Positions 7,592 to 15,124 of a DNA stretch of 34,824 nt are shown here, piece after piece. Below the pieces are notes generated by a model, which was given only the letters and a program-made list of their open reading frames with translations, made no database searches and was not told where the DNA came from. This DNA comes from Acetobacteraceae bacterium (lineage in GTDB: Bacteria; Pseudomonadota; Alphaproteobacteria; Acetobacterales; Acetobacteraceae): the NCBI GenBank assembly GCA_030041255.1, contig JASHOF010000076.1:1-34824 (forward strand), in the 5' to 3' direction. How positions within the stretch are numbered: the stretch's first letter is position 1; every line of letters starts with the position of its first letter. The position numbers and the translations under genes were made by a program.

Positions 7592-8476
7592 CTGGCGCGC
7601 GCCCGCCGGAACGGGCGGACCGAAGGCCTCTCGCTATTGCTGTTCACGGTTGTCGCCTGGGGCCTCAACTGGCCGGCGCTCAAGCTCGTTTTGCACTATC
7701 TGCCGCCCTTTTCCATGCGCACCGTGACAGCCCTCGCCGCCGGGATCGTCGTGATGCTGCTGGCCCTGATCCGCGGCGAGCGGCTCAGCCTGCCGCACGG
7801 TATCTGGTGCCGCCTGCTGGTTGTCTCGTTCCTCAATTACACATCCTGGCTCGGCTTCGTTTCGCTGGCCCTGGTGTGGCTGCCGGCGACCGTTGCCGTG
7901 ATCATCACCTACACGATGCCGGTCTGGGCGGTCGGCCTTGCCTGGCCGCTGCTCGGCGAGCGCCCCAGGCCGTCGCATCTGATCGGGGTCCTGCTCGCGC
8001 TCGGCGGGGTTGCCGCCGCGCTGGGCGGAGGGGTGCAGCCGCTGGCGCCGCATGCTCTCCCTGGCGCAGCGTGTGCGCTGGCGGCGGCGGTGCTGTTCGC
8101 GCTCGGCTCGGTGCTCACCAAGCGCGCCCCGCTGGCCTTGCCGCCCTTCGCATCGGTGGGCTGGCAAATCCTGCTCGGGGTGGCACCGATCGCGGTTCTG
8201 GCCGCGCTGTTCGAGCATCCGGACTTCTCGGCGCTGCCCGGACCCGACTGGCTTGTGCTTGGCTACACCAGCATCGTCGCGTTGGTTTTTTCCTATCTGA
8301 GCTGGTTCCGTGCGCTCCGGCTGCTCCCGGCGTCGGTCGCGACCTCCGCCACCCTGCTGGTGCCGGTGGTCGGCGTATTCAGCTCGGGGATTCTGCTTGG
8401 CGAAACGCTCGGGGCCGGCAAACTGCTCGCGCTTGGCCTCACCGTCTCGGGCGTCGCGCTCGCGCTCAGGCGATGA
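7568..8476 (+). CDS. EamA/DMT-superfamily inner-membrane transporter
   Basis: A 302-residue protein with about ten hydrophobic segments arranged as two EamA repeats, matching the drug/metabolite transporter family that exports metabolites or amino acids. Visible family features are VVAWGLNWPALKL in the first segment, a conserved ITYTMPVWAVGLAWPLLGERP at the end of repeat one, and VPVVGVFSSGILLGETL in repeat two. The only start before the first membrane segment is the GTG at 7568, which lies inside repeat copy C; there is no clear ribosome site, so the true start could be a rarer codon nearer residue 20. Its stop overlaps the ATG of the methyltransferase (ATGA at 8473-8476), indicating translational coupling. 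Substrate cannot be deduced. Confidence 0.85.
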   Translation: MFSSAEGALARARRNGRTEGLSLLLFTVVAWGLNWPALKLVLHYLPPFSMRTVTALAAGIVVMLLALIRGERLSLPHGIWCRLLVVSFLNYTSWLGFVSLALVWLPATVAVIITYTMPVWAVGLAWPLLGERPRPSHLIGVLLALGGVAAALGGGVQPLAPHALPGAACALAAAVLFALGSVLTKRAPLALPPFASVGWQILLGVAPIAVLAALFEHPDFSALPGPDWLVLGYTSIVALVFSYLSWFRALRLLPASVATSATLLVPVVGVFSSGILLGETLGAGKLLALGLTVSGVALALRR

Positions 8477-9687
8477 GAATGCGACCGGCGCCAGCCATCG
8501 CCACGGACCACACCCGCCCGCTCGTTCGCCTTCGCCCCGAAGCCGGCCGCCGCCTCAAGGCGGGGCATCCCTGGGCATTCAGCAACGAGATTGCCATGCG
8601 TCCCGACCTGCGCGCACTGCCGCCAGGCGGGCTGATACGCCTGGAGGGAGACGATGGAGTCCGCTTCGGCACCTGCTTCTACAATCCGCAGAGCCTGATC
8701 GCGGCGCGCCGGCTCGATCCGGATCCGGAGGCCCGGATCGACAGCGGCTGGTTCGGCCTCCGACTCGCCGAGGCCGCAAGCCTGCGCCGGCGTTTTTTCC
8801 CGACGCCGTTCTGCCGCCTCGTGCACGCCGAGGCGGATCGCCTGCCCGGCCTGATCATCGATCGCTTCGGGCCGTTCGTTGTCCTGGAGGCCAACACCGC
8901 GGGAATGGATCGGCTGCTGCCCGAGATCACGGCAGCGCTCGCGGCGCTGCTGCCGCTGCAAGGTCTGCTCGCCCGTAACGATTCCCCGGCCCGGCGGCTG
9001 GAAGGGCTTGGCGAGGAGATTCGGCTGCTCTCCGGCGCCATTCCGGATGCTCTCTCCGTTGTGGAGGGCGGGGTGAGCTTTCCGGTCGATCCCATGCATG
9101 GCCAGAAGACGGGCTGGTACTATGACCAGCGGGAAAGCCGTGATCGCGTCGCAGCGCTGGCGCACGGAGCGCGGCTGCTCGACCTATTTTGCCACACCGG
9201 CGGCTTCGGGCTGCGCGCGGCCGCCGCCGGTGCGGCGCGCGTGGTGCTGGTGGACAGCAGCAGCGCGGCCCTCGCGCTGGCCGAAAAGGCAGCGGAGCGC
9301 AACCGGCTCTGCGCGGAGTTCGTGCGCGCCGATGCGTTTTCCGCGATGGCGGAACTGGCTTCCCGCGGCGCGCAGTTCGACATCGTGGTCTGCGATCCGC
9401 CACCGTTCATCCCGACCCGCAAGGACCAGGCTGCCGGGCTGCGCGGCTACGAGCGGATGGCTCGCCTCGCCGCCGCCCTGGTCGCCCCGGGGGGCTTCCT
9501 GTTTGCCGCCTCCTGCTCTCACCATGCCGCCCCGGAATCATTTGCCGAGGCGGTGGCGCGCGGGCTGGCGCGGGCTGCCCGCGGCGGGCGGATCGTCTAT
9601 GCCGGCGGCGCCGGGCCAGACCACCCGACGCACCCGCACCTGCCGGAGAGCGCCTACCTCAAAACCATGCTGATCCAGCTTTTTTGA
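8473..9687 (+). CDS. Class I rRNA methyltransferase, RlmI-like (23S rRNA m5C family)
   Basis: A 404-residue protein close to the RlmI family length. RlmI methylates a cytosine of 23S rRNA with S-adenosylmethionine. Residues 15-85 form a PUA-like RNA-binding domain (VRLRPEAGRRLKAGHPWAFSNEI). The middle domain contains HAEADRLPGLIIDRFG, characteristic of the family. The C-terminal Rossmann domain shows motif I at about 237-247 (DLFCHTGGFGL), an acidic SAM-ribose residue in VLVDSSS, DPPPF at 308-312, and C348 in AASCSHH as the probable catalytic cysteine. The ATG at 8473 overlaps the EamA stop by four bases; a second ATG two codons later is possible. Exact rRNA target is inferred from family only. 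Confidence 0.9.
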   Translation: MRMRPAPAIATDHTRPLVRLRPEAGRRLKAGHPWAFSNEIAMRPDLRALPPGGLIRLEGDDGVRFGTCFYNPQSLIAARRLDPDPEARIDSGWFGLRLAEAASLRRRFFPTPFCRLVHAEADRLPGLIIDRFGPFVVLEANTAGMDRLLPEITAALAALLPLQGLLARNDSPARRLEGLGEEIRLLSGAIPDALSVVEGGVSFPVDPMHGQKTGWYYDQRESRDRVAALAHGARLLDLFCHTGGFGLRAAAAGAARVVLVDSSSAALALAEKAAERNRLCAEFVRADAFSAMAELASRGAQFDIVVCDPPPFIPTRKDQAAGLRGYERMARLAAALVAPGGFLFAASCSHHAAPESFAEAVARGLARAARGGRIVYAGGAGPDHPTHPHLPESAYLKTMLIQLF

Positions 9688-9822
9688 TCTGCCGCCGGCT
9701 TCCGCCCGGCGCCCGATGAGCATGAAGTTGCTCACCGGCCGGAAGCCGTTTATGGCGAAGCACCCAACCAGGATGCTGCGGTCGGGATCGGCGAACAGCC
9801 TGCGGCGCGAAATCAAGAGGGG

Positions 9823-11304
9823 ATGGCTCACGTGCGAAGCAGGGTCTCGGCTGCGGCCGCGCGGTCGGTCGGCAATGTCCGTATCGGGCGGCTCTGTTTC
9901 AGCCTTCTCCTGTCGTTTGCGTTGGCGGGCTGTGGCGGCGGGCCAGGCAAGCAGGCGGCCCCGCGCCGCCCCGTCCCGGTGTACCTCGGCGCGGTCGTCT
10001 CGCCGGAGCAGATCGCCGGCGAGGTAGCACGGGAAATCCTGGCCGAGGGTGGCGACGCCGCCGACGCCGCCGTCGCCCTCGGCTTTGCGCTCGCGGTCTC
10101 GCTGCCCTCGCGCGCGGGAATAGGCGGCGGCGGGGCGTGCCTTGCATACGAGCCTTCGCTGGAAGCCCCAGGATCCGGCCGGCCGGAGGCGATCCTCTTT
10201 CTTCCCACGGCGCCGGCCGGGGGGCCGGGCGGAGACCGGCCGGCTTCCGTGCCAATGCTGGCGCGCGGCCTCTACTTGCTGCACGCCCGATACGGGCGGC
10301 TGCCGATCGATCAGCTCGTCGGCGTGGCACAGAAGATGGCGCGCCTTGGCATCCGCGTGTCTCCCCTGTTGGCCGCGGACATCGCCGCCGTCGCCGGGCC
10401 CCTGCTCGCCGATCGCGCTGCCCGGGCCGTGTTTGCGGGCCCTTCCGGCGCGCCGCTTTCCGCGGGCGAGGGGCTGTTCCAGCCGGACCTCGCGGACACC
10501 CTCTCCGGACTTCGCACCGGCGGGCTCACCGGCTTCTACCAGGGCCCGCTCGCGCGGCGCCTGGCCGAGGCGGCAACCGCGGCTGGGGGCGGGCTGGCGG
10601 CGGGCGATTTTCTGCGCGCCGTGCCCTCGATCGCCAGCCCGATTGAGCTCCGCGCCGGCATCAACCGCATCGCCTTCCTCCCCGCGCCGGCGGACGGCGG
10701 GCTCGCTGCCGCGGCAGCCTTCGCCGATCTTGAGGCCAACCCGGCCGACCTTGCCGGCGCCGCCGGGCGGGCGCTGTCCGTCGCCGCCCGCTGGCGCGCC
10801 GGCGGGGTGAGCGGGGAAGCCGTGCTCGCGGCGAAAGACCTGCCGCCGGCCAGCCTCCCGCCGCTTCCCGCGTCCACCGCCTTTGCCACCCTCGACCGCA
10901 GTGGCGGCGCGGTCGCTTGTGCCGTCACCATGGACAATCTGTTCGGCACCGGCCGTATTGCCCCGGGCACGGGCATCCTCCTCGCCGCTGCGCCCGGCAG
11001 CGGGCCGCTGCCGCTGCTCTCTGCCGCCATTGCCTGGAACAACAACATTCATGCCTTCCGTGCCGCGGTTGCCGGCTTCGGGCAGAACGAGGCCGCCATG
11101 GCGACCGCTCTCGGGATGGCGGGTGCGCTCAGTTCCAAGATGCTGGGGCCCGTGCAACTGCCGCCGCCGGGGCGGGCGCAGGTGATCTCCTGCGGCCGGT
11201 TCCTCCCCGGTAACGCCACCGCCTGTGGCGCCGCGGCGTTCCCTCTCGGCACGGGCGGGTTCGCCTTCAGTGGCGTCTCCGGAACCGCGGCAGCGGGAAA
11301 CTGA
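9823..11304 (+). CDS. Degenerate gamma-glutamyltransferase-like lipoprotein
   Basis: A 493-residue protein with lipobox LAGC after a hydrophobic segment (residues about 24-37), so probably anchored in the envelope. Landmarks of gamma-glutamyltransferases appear in order: AGIGGGGACL near residue 100, FYQGPLARRLAEA, and STAFATLDRSGGAV followed by FGTGRIAPGTGILL. At the self-processing site the usual Thr-Thr-His is Ser351-Thr352-Ala353, so the nucleophile threonine appears to be serine. The arginine of the usual YREKAP-type motif is replaced (ILFLPTAP), and the NNQMDDF, PLSSMSP and GSPGG elements are not recognisable. The fold is retained while gamma-glutamyl chemistry looks lost or altered. The ATG at 9823 sits directly after AAGAGGGG; the GTG at 9832 has better spacing and is an equally good start. 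Upstream 9688-9822 holds no clear gene. Confidence 0.8.
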   Translation: MAHVRSRVSAAAARSVGNVRIGRLCFSLLLSFALAGCGGGPGKQAAPRRPVPVYLGAVVSPEQIAGEVAREILAEGGDAADAAVALGFALAVSLPSRAGIGGGGACLAYEPSLEAPGSGRPEAILFLPTAPAGGPGGDRPASVPMLARGLYLLHARYGRLPIDQLVGVAQKMARLGIRVSPLLAADIAAVAGPLLADRAARAVFAGPSGAPLSAGEGLFQPDLADTLSGLRTGGLTGFYQGPLARRLAEAATAAGGGLAAGDFLRAVPSIASPIELRAGINRIAFLPAPADGGLAAAAAFADLEANPADLAGAAGRALSVAARWRAGGVSGEAVLAAKDLPPASLPPLPASTAFATLDRSGGAVACAVTMDNLFGTGRIAPGTGILLAAAPGSGPLPLLSAAIAWNNNIHAFRAAVAGFGQNEAAMATALGMAGALSSKMLGPVQLPPPGRAQVISCGRFLPGNATACGAAAFPLGTGGFAFSGVSGTAAAGN

Positions 11305-11341
11305 CCGCGGGTGCGGGGCGGGACGTGATGGCGCTGAAGGA

Positions 11342-12502
11342 ATGACCCTGAAGACGGGCCGCGGCGCTGCGGCGCCTCCGTTCCTGGTCATGGACGTGAT
11401 CGCCGCGGCCAACGCGAAGCAAGCCGGCTTGCCGGCCGGCTCACCCGGCGTCATTCGGATGGAGGTCGGCCAGCCGGGAACGGGCGCCCCGGCCGCCGCC
11501 GTGGCCGCCGCTGCCGCGGCGCTCGCGCAGGGCGAGGCGCTCGGCTACACTGAGGCGCTGGGTCGCCCGAGCCTGCGGGCGCGCATCGCCCGCCATTACG
11601 GCGAATGGTACGGGCTCGATCTCGCGCCGTGCCGCATCGCCGTCACCGTCGGCGCCTCGGGTGCCTTTCCTCTTGCCTTTCTCGCGGCCTTCGATCCCGG
11701 CGATCGGGTCGCACTGAGCGCGCCCTTCTACCCGCCCTATCGCAACATCCTGACCGCGCTCGGCCTCACCCCCGTCATCCTGGAGACGACGGCAGAGACC
11801 CGCTTCCAGCCCACCGTCGAGCTGCTGCGACGATTGACGCCCCCGCCTGACGGCCTGGTCATCGCAAGCCCCAGCAATCCCGCCGGCACCATGCTGGCAC
11901 CTGCCGAGCTCGAGACCATCGCCCGCTTCTGTCACCTAAGCGGCATCCGTCTCATCAGCGACGAGATCTACCACGGCATCCAGTTCGCGACCCCGATCGC
12001 CACCGCCGCTGCGCTCAGCCCGAGCGCGATCGTGATCAACAGCTTCTCGAAATATTTCAGCATGACCGGCTGGCGCATCGGCTGGATGGTGCTGCCGGAA
12101 GACCTGCTCCGGCCGGTCGAGTGCCTGGCCCAGAACTTCTTCATCAGCGCGCCGCATATCGCGCAGGTCGCCGCGGAGGCTGCCTTCGAATGCGCGCCCG
12201 AGCTCGAGGCCAACGTCGCACGCTATCGCCGCTCGCGCGATCTCTTGCTGGCCGCATTGCCGGGCGCCGGATTCCCGAAGCTCTCTCCCGCCGAGGGTGC
12301 CTTCTACCTCTTTGCCGACATTTCCTCGCGCACCGACGACAGCGTTTCGTTTGCGGCACGCATGCTCGCGGAGGCCGGCATCGCCGCCACGCCTGGCGTC
12401 GATTTCGACCACCGTCGCGGGCAGGACTTCCTCCGTTTCAGCTATTGCGGGCCGGAAAGCGATATGGCCGAGGCGGCACGGCGGCTCGCGCAGTGGCGAT
12501 GA
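11342..12502 (+). CDS. Pyridoxal-phosphate-dependent class I/II aminotransferase
   Basis: A 386-residue fold-type I aminotransferase that moves an amino group between an amino acid and a 2-oxo acid. Visible motifs are VGQPGTGAP near 42-50, GYTEALGRPSLRARIA (substrate/cofactor segment), SPSNPAGT with N179, SDEIYHGI with D207, and NSFSKYFSMTGWRIGW with the PLP lysine K237 and phosphate-binding R245. All key residues are present, so the enzyme should be active. Specificity (aspartate, alanine, aromatic) is not clear. The only ATG giving the family N terminus is 11342; the AAGGA touching it is too close for an ideal site. It starts 37 bases after the GGT-like gene and is probably in the same transcript. 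Confidence 0.88.
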   Translation: MTLKTGRGAAAPPFLVMDVIAAANAKQAGLPAGSPGVIRMEVGQPGTGAPAAAVAAAAAALAQGEALGYTEALGRPSLRARIARHYGEWYGLDLAPCRIAVTVGASGAFPLAFLAAFDPGDRVALSAPFYPPYRNILTALGLTPVILETTAETRFQPTVELLRRLTPPPDGLVIASPSNPAGTMLAPAELETIARFCHLSGIRLISDEIYHGIQFATPIATAAALSPSAIVINSFSKYFSMTGWRIGWMVLPEDLLRPVECLAQNFFISAPHIAQVAAEAAFECAPELEANVARYRRSRDLLLAALPGAGFPKLSPAEGAFYLFADISSRTDDSVSFAARMLAEAGIAATPGVDFDHRRGQDFLRFSYCGPESDMAEAARRLAQWR

Positions 12503-12543
12503 GCAGGTTCCGGCATCTTTCGTCGGCACCGTCATTCTGCAAC

Positions 12544-12557
12544 CGGCACGCGTGCCG
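12544..12557. other. Perfect 14-bp palindrome
   Basis: CGGCACGCGTGCCG reads the same on both strands. It lies 41 bases after the aminotransferase stop and could be a hairpin at the transcript end or a dimeric regulator site. There is no following T tract. Confidence 0.4.
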
Positions 12558-12591
12558 AAGCCGCTATCATACTCGGAAGATTGTATCGGTT

Positions 12592-12607
12592 GATCCCGGC
12601 CGGGATC
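12592..12607. other. Perfect 16-bp palindrome
   Basis: GATCCCGGCCGGGATC is a perfect inverted repeat with 8-bp arms and no loop, which fits a DNA-binding dimer site better than an RNA hairpin. It lies 283 bp upstream of the livK start. Confidence 0.4.
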
Positions 12608-12874
12608 TCCTCCTCACGTGATCGCCATGGTGCGGCCCGGAGGGGATCGGAGGCGACGCCAGGCGACGATCCGGTCCGCCATTTTCGTCGATAATGCGCT
12701 CCCGCGCGGCAACTTTGCGAATGCCCGCGCCGCGCGACGGAACGGAAACTGGCCGCTCTTCCGCGCCCGGCGCGGGGGCAGCAAACCCTAGGCAAGGGTG
12801 GCAAAACCGGCTAGAGCGAAGGCCAACAGGCCCTGGCAAGACGGGGCTTGGACTTGCAAGAAGGGGGGTATCCC

Positions 12875-14125
12875 ATGCTGACACGTCGGAATGCCGGCAA
12901 ACTCGTTGCCGGTGCGGCGGCTTCCACCACACTGCTTGGCGTCGGCTTCGGCTCCGCCAGGGCCGCCGGGGAGAAGGAAATCAAGATCGGCATCAACCTG
13001 CCGCTGACCGGCGCGGACGCCGAAGGCGCAAACCGCATCAAGTACGGTGCCTTGCTCGCCATCCAGCAGGCGAACGATTCGAATGCGATCCCAGGCTACC
13101 GGCTGGTGCCCTGGGTGCTCAACGACGCAACCTCGACCGCCGGCCAGTACGATCCCGCGCAGGCCGCCACCAACGCCCGCAAGCTCGTTGCGGATTCCGC
13201 CGTCCTGGCCGCAATCGGGCCCGAGATGAGCGGCTCCGGCAAGGCGATGGCACCGATCCTGAGCGAGGCCGGGCTGGCCACCATCACCCCCGCCTCCACC
13301 AACCCCGACATCACCAATCCGAAATTCGCCTCGGAGTTCGATCCCTCGGGCAAGGCGATCTATTTCCGCACCGTCACCACGGATGCCTTTCAGGGTCCGG
13401 CGATGGCGAATTTCTACGCCGACGTCCTGAAGGTCGGCTCGGTCTACGTGCTCGATGATTCCGGTGCCTATGGCGTCGGCATCGCCGATACCTTCACCGC
13501 CCGCGCCAAGGAAAAGGGAATCAAGGTGCTCGGCCGCGACCGGCTCGATCCGCTGCAGGCCGATTACACGGTGGGCCTGACCAAGATCAAGGCCCTCAAC
13601 GCGGATGGCCTCTATTACGGCGGCGTCATGGGCGCCGGCGCCAAGCTCGTGAAACAGTCCTACGGCATCCTGCCGCAGAAAATGCCCAAGGCGGGGGGTG
13701 ACGGCCTGCTCGCCCCGGAAATGCTGACCTCGGTCGGCTTCCCGGCCGCCGAAGGCTGGTACTGCACGATCGCCTCGCCGCACCTGACCGAAGATCCGAA
13801 GGTGCAGCCCTTCGTGAAGCTCTACGAGTCGACCTGGCACACCCAGCCCGATGACTACGCGATCACCTCCTACGACGCCGGGCTGGTAATCATCAACGCG
13901 ATCGGCAATCTGATAAAGGCCGGCAAGCCGGTTACCCGCGCGAACGTGCGCGATGCCATCCAGGCGTCACATACGAACACGCTGCAAGGCGAGGTCGCTT
14001 TCGACCAGTACGGGGATGTCGTCAATCGTACGGTCAGCGTCTTCCAGGTGGTGAAGAACCCGAACTATCCGCTCACCGATATCATCCACCAGTTCAAGTA
14101 CATCGGTTCGGCACCCACCAGTTAA
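12875..14125 (+). CDS. livK: Branched-chain amino-acid ABC transporter, substrate-binding protein
   Basis: A 416-residue periplasmic binding protein of the Leu/Ile/Val type (type I fold), which captures the substrate and delivers it to LivH/LivM. The N terminus has TRRNAGKLVAGAAAS and ends GSARA/A, a signal peptide with a twin-arginine-like start. The mature part opens with EIKIGINLPLTGADAEGANRIKYGA, typical of LivK/LivJ, and continues with AAIGPEMSGSGKAMAPILSEAG and ITPASTNPDIT, the ligand-contact strand. The ATG at 12875 follows AAGGGGGG by about six bases. It heads the operon livK-livH-livM::livG-livF. Actual ligand may be branched-chain amino acids, amides or another small acid; the family is broad. 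Confidence 0.9.
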   Translation: MLTRRNAGKLVAGAAASTTLLGVGFGSARAAGEKEIKIGINLPLTGADAEGANRIKYGALLAIQQANDSNAIPGYRLVPWVLNDATSTAGQYDPAQAATNARKLVADSAVLAAIGPEMSGSGKAMAPILSEAGLATITPASTNPDITNPKFASEFDPSGKAIYFRTVTTDAFQGPAMANFYADVLKVGSVYVLDDSGAYGVGIADTFTARAKEKGIKVLGRDRLDPLQADYTVGLTKIKALNADGLYYGGVMGAGAKLVKQSYGILPQKMPKAGGDGLLAPEMLTSVGFPAAEGWYCTIASPHLTEDPKVQPFVKLYESTWHTQPDDYAITSYDAGLVIINAIGNLIKAGKPVTRANVRDAIQASHTNTLQGEVAFDQYGDVVNRTVSVFQVVKNPNYPLTDIIHQFKYIGSAPTS

Positions 14126-14170
14126 TAGCGGCCAAGCCCTAAGCGCCTGGTTCAGGGAGGCAGCGCAGGC

Positions 14171-15112
14171 ATGTCGGAAACCACGCTGGTCACCCAGCAG
14201 GTGATCAACGGGCTGAGTTTGGGCGGCATGTATGCGCTGCTGGCGCTCGGCTTCACGCTCGTCTACGGCATCATCGAACTCATCAATTTTGCCCATTTCA
14301 ATGTCTTCATGATCGGCTCCTTCATCGGCATGTGGGTGTTGCAGGCATTCGGGTTGTCCGGTCAGAGCGTGCTGCTGACCGGACTTCCGCTCATTGGCGC
14401 CCTGCTCGCCGCCCTCGTCGTCTCGATGTTCGCCTCGGGCGTGCTCGGCGTTGCGATCGAGAAATACACCCTGCGCCCGTTGCGCTCGTCGACCGGCTCC
14501 GCCGGCGGCACCATCGGCATGATCACCACCATCGGCGTTTCTTATATCCTCTTCAATGTCATCCTGCTCGGCTTCGGCGCCGACACCAAGAACTTCCCCA
14601 ACCCGCTTCCCACCATTCATTTCGACGTCGAAGGGGCGAATCTCGATCTCAGGGTGATCCTGATCTGGGTCGTCTCCATCGTGCTGATGGTCGCGCTCTG
14701 GCTGTTCGTGCAGAAGAGCAGGCTCGGCAAGGCGATGCGCGCCGTCGCCCAGGATGCCGAGGCGGCGCGGATGATGGGCGTCGATGTGGACCGTGCCGTC
14801 GTCATGGCCTTTTTCTGGGGCTCCGCCCTGGCCGGCGCCGCCGGGCTGATCTTCGGACTCTACTACAACTTCACGAGTTTCCTGATCGGCTATACCGCCG
14901 GGCTCCGCGCCTTCACCGCCGCCGTGCTCGGCGGCATCGGCAATATCCCCGGCGCCATGCTCGGCGGGCTGATCATCGGGCTGATCGAGTCCCTGGGCGG
15001 CCAGTTCATCGCCGTCAAATGGACTGACGTCATCATCTTCGCGATCTTGGTTTTCGTGCTGGTGCTCAAGCCGACCGGGCTCCTCGGCACCATGGCGCCG
15101 TCGAAATCCTGA
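14171..15112 (+). CDS. livH: Branched-chain amino-acid ABC transporter, permease LivH
   Basis: A 313-residue inner-membrane permease with about eight hydrophobic segments. The N-terminal QQVINGLSLGGMYALLALGF and the following LVYGIIELINFAHF are hallmarks of LivH. The cytoplasmic coupling loop SRLGKAMRAVAQDAEAARMM, which docks on the ATPase, is present near residues 180-200, followed by the AFTAAVLGGIGNIPGAMLGG segment. It pairs with LivM to form the translocation channel. GGGAGG lies about ten bases before the ATG, and livM::livG starts 12 bases after its stop. Confidence 0.93.
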   Translation: MSETTLVTQQVINGLSLGGMYALLALGFTLVYGIIELINFAHFNVFMIGSFIGMWVLQAFGLSGQSVLLTGLPLIGALLAALVVSMFASGVLGVAIEKYTLRPLRSSTGSAGGTIGMITTIGVSYILFNVILLGFGADTKNFPNPLPTIHFDVEGANLDLRVILIWVVSIVLMVALWLFVQKSRLGKAMRAVAQDAEAARMMGVDVDRAVVMAFFWGSALAGAAGLIFGLYYNFTSFLIGYTAGLRAFTAAVLGGIGNIPGAMLGGLIIGLIESLGGQFIAVKWTDVIIFAILVFVLVLKPTGLLGTMAPSKS

Positions 15113-15124
15113 AGGGGGCGCGCG

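Larger units (their letters stand above)
12503..12874 (+). other. Intergenic region with two perfect palindromes before livK
   Basis: A 372-bp stretch with no credible coding sequence. It separates the aminotransferase from the branched-chain amino-acid transporter and should contain the operon promoter, although I see no strong -35/-10 pair. Two perfect palindromes (12544-12557 and 12592-12607) lie in its first third. The last bases hold AGAAGGGGGG as ribosome site for livK. Confidence 0.55.

Noticed and set aside
9538-11454. 638-codon minus-strand open frame opposite the GGT-like gene
   Set aside because: No family features except a short stretch near 9700-9820 (SRRRLFADPDRSILVGCF) that looked protein-like; it has no start codon or ribosome site of its own.
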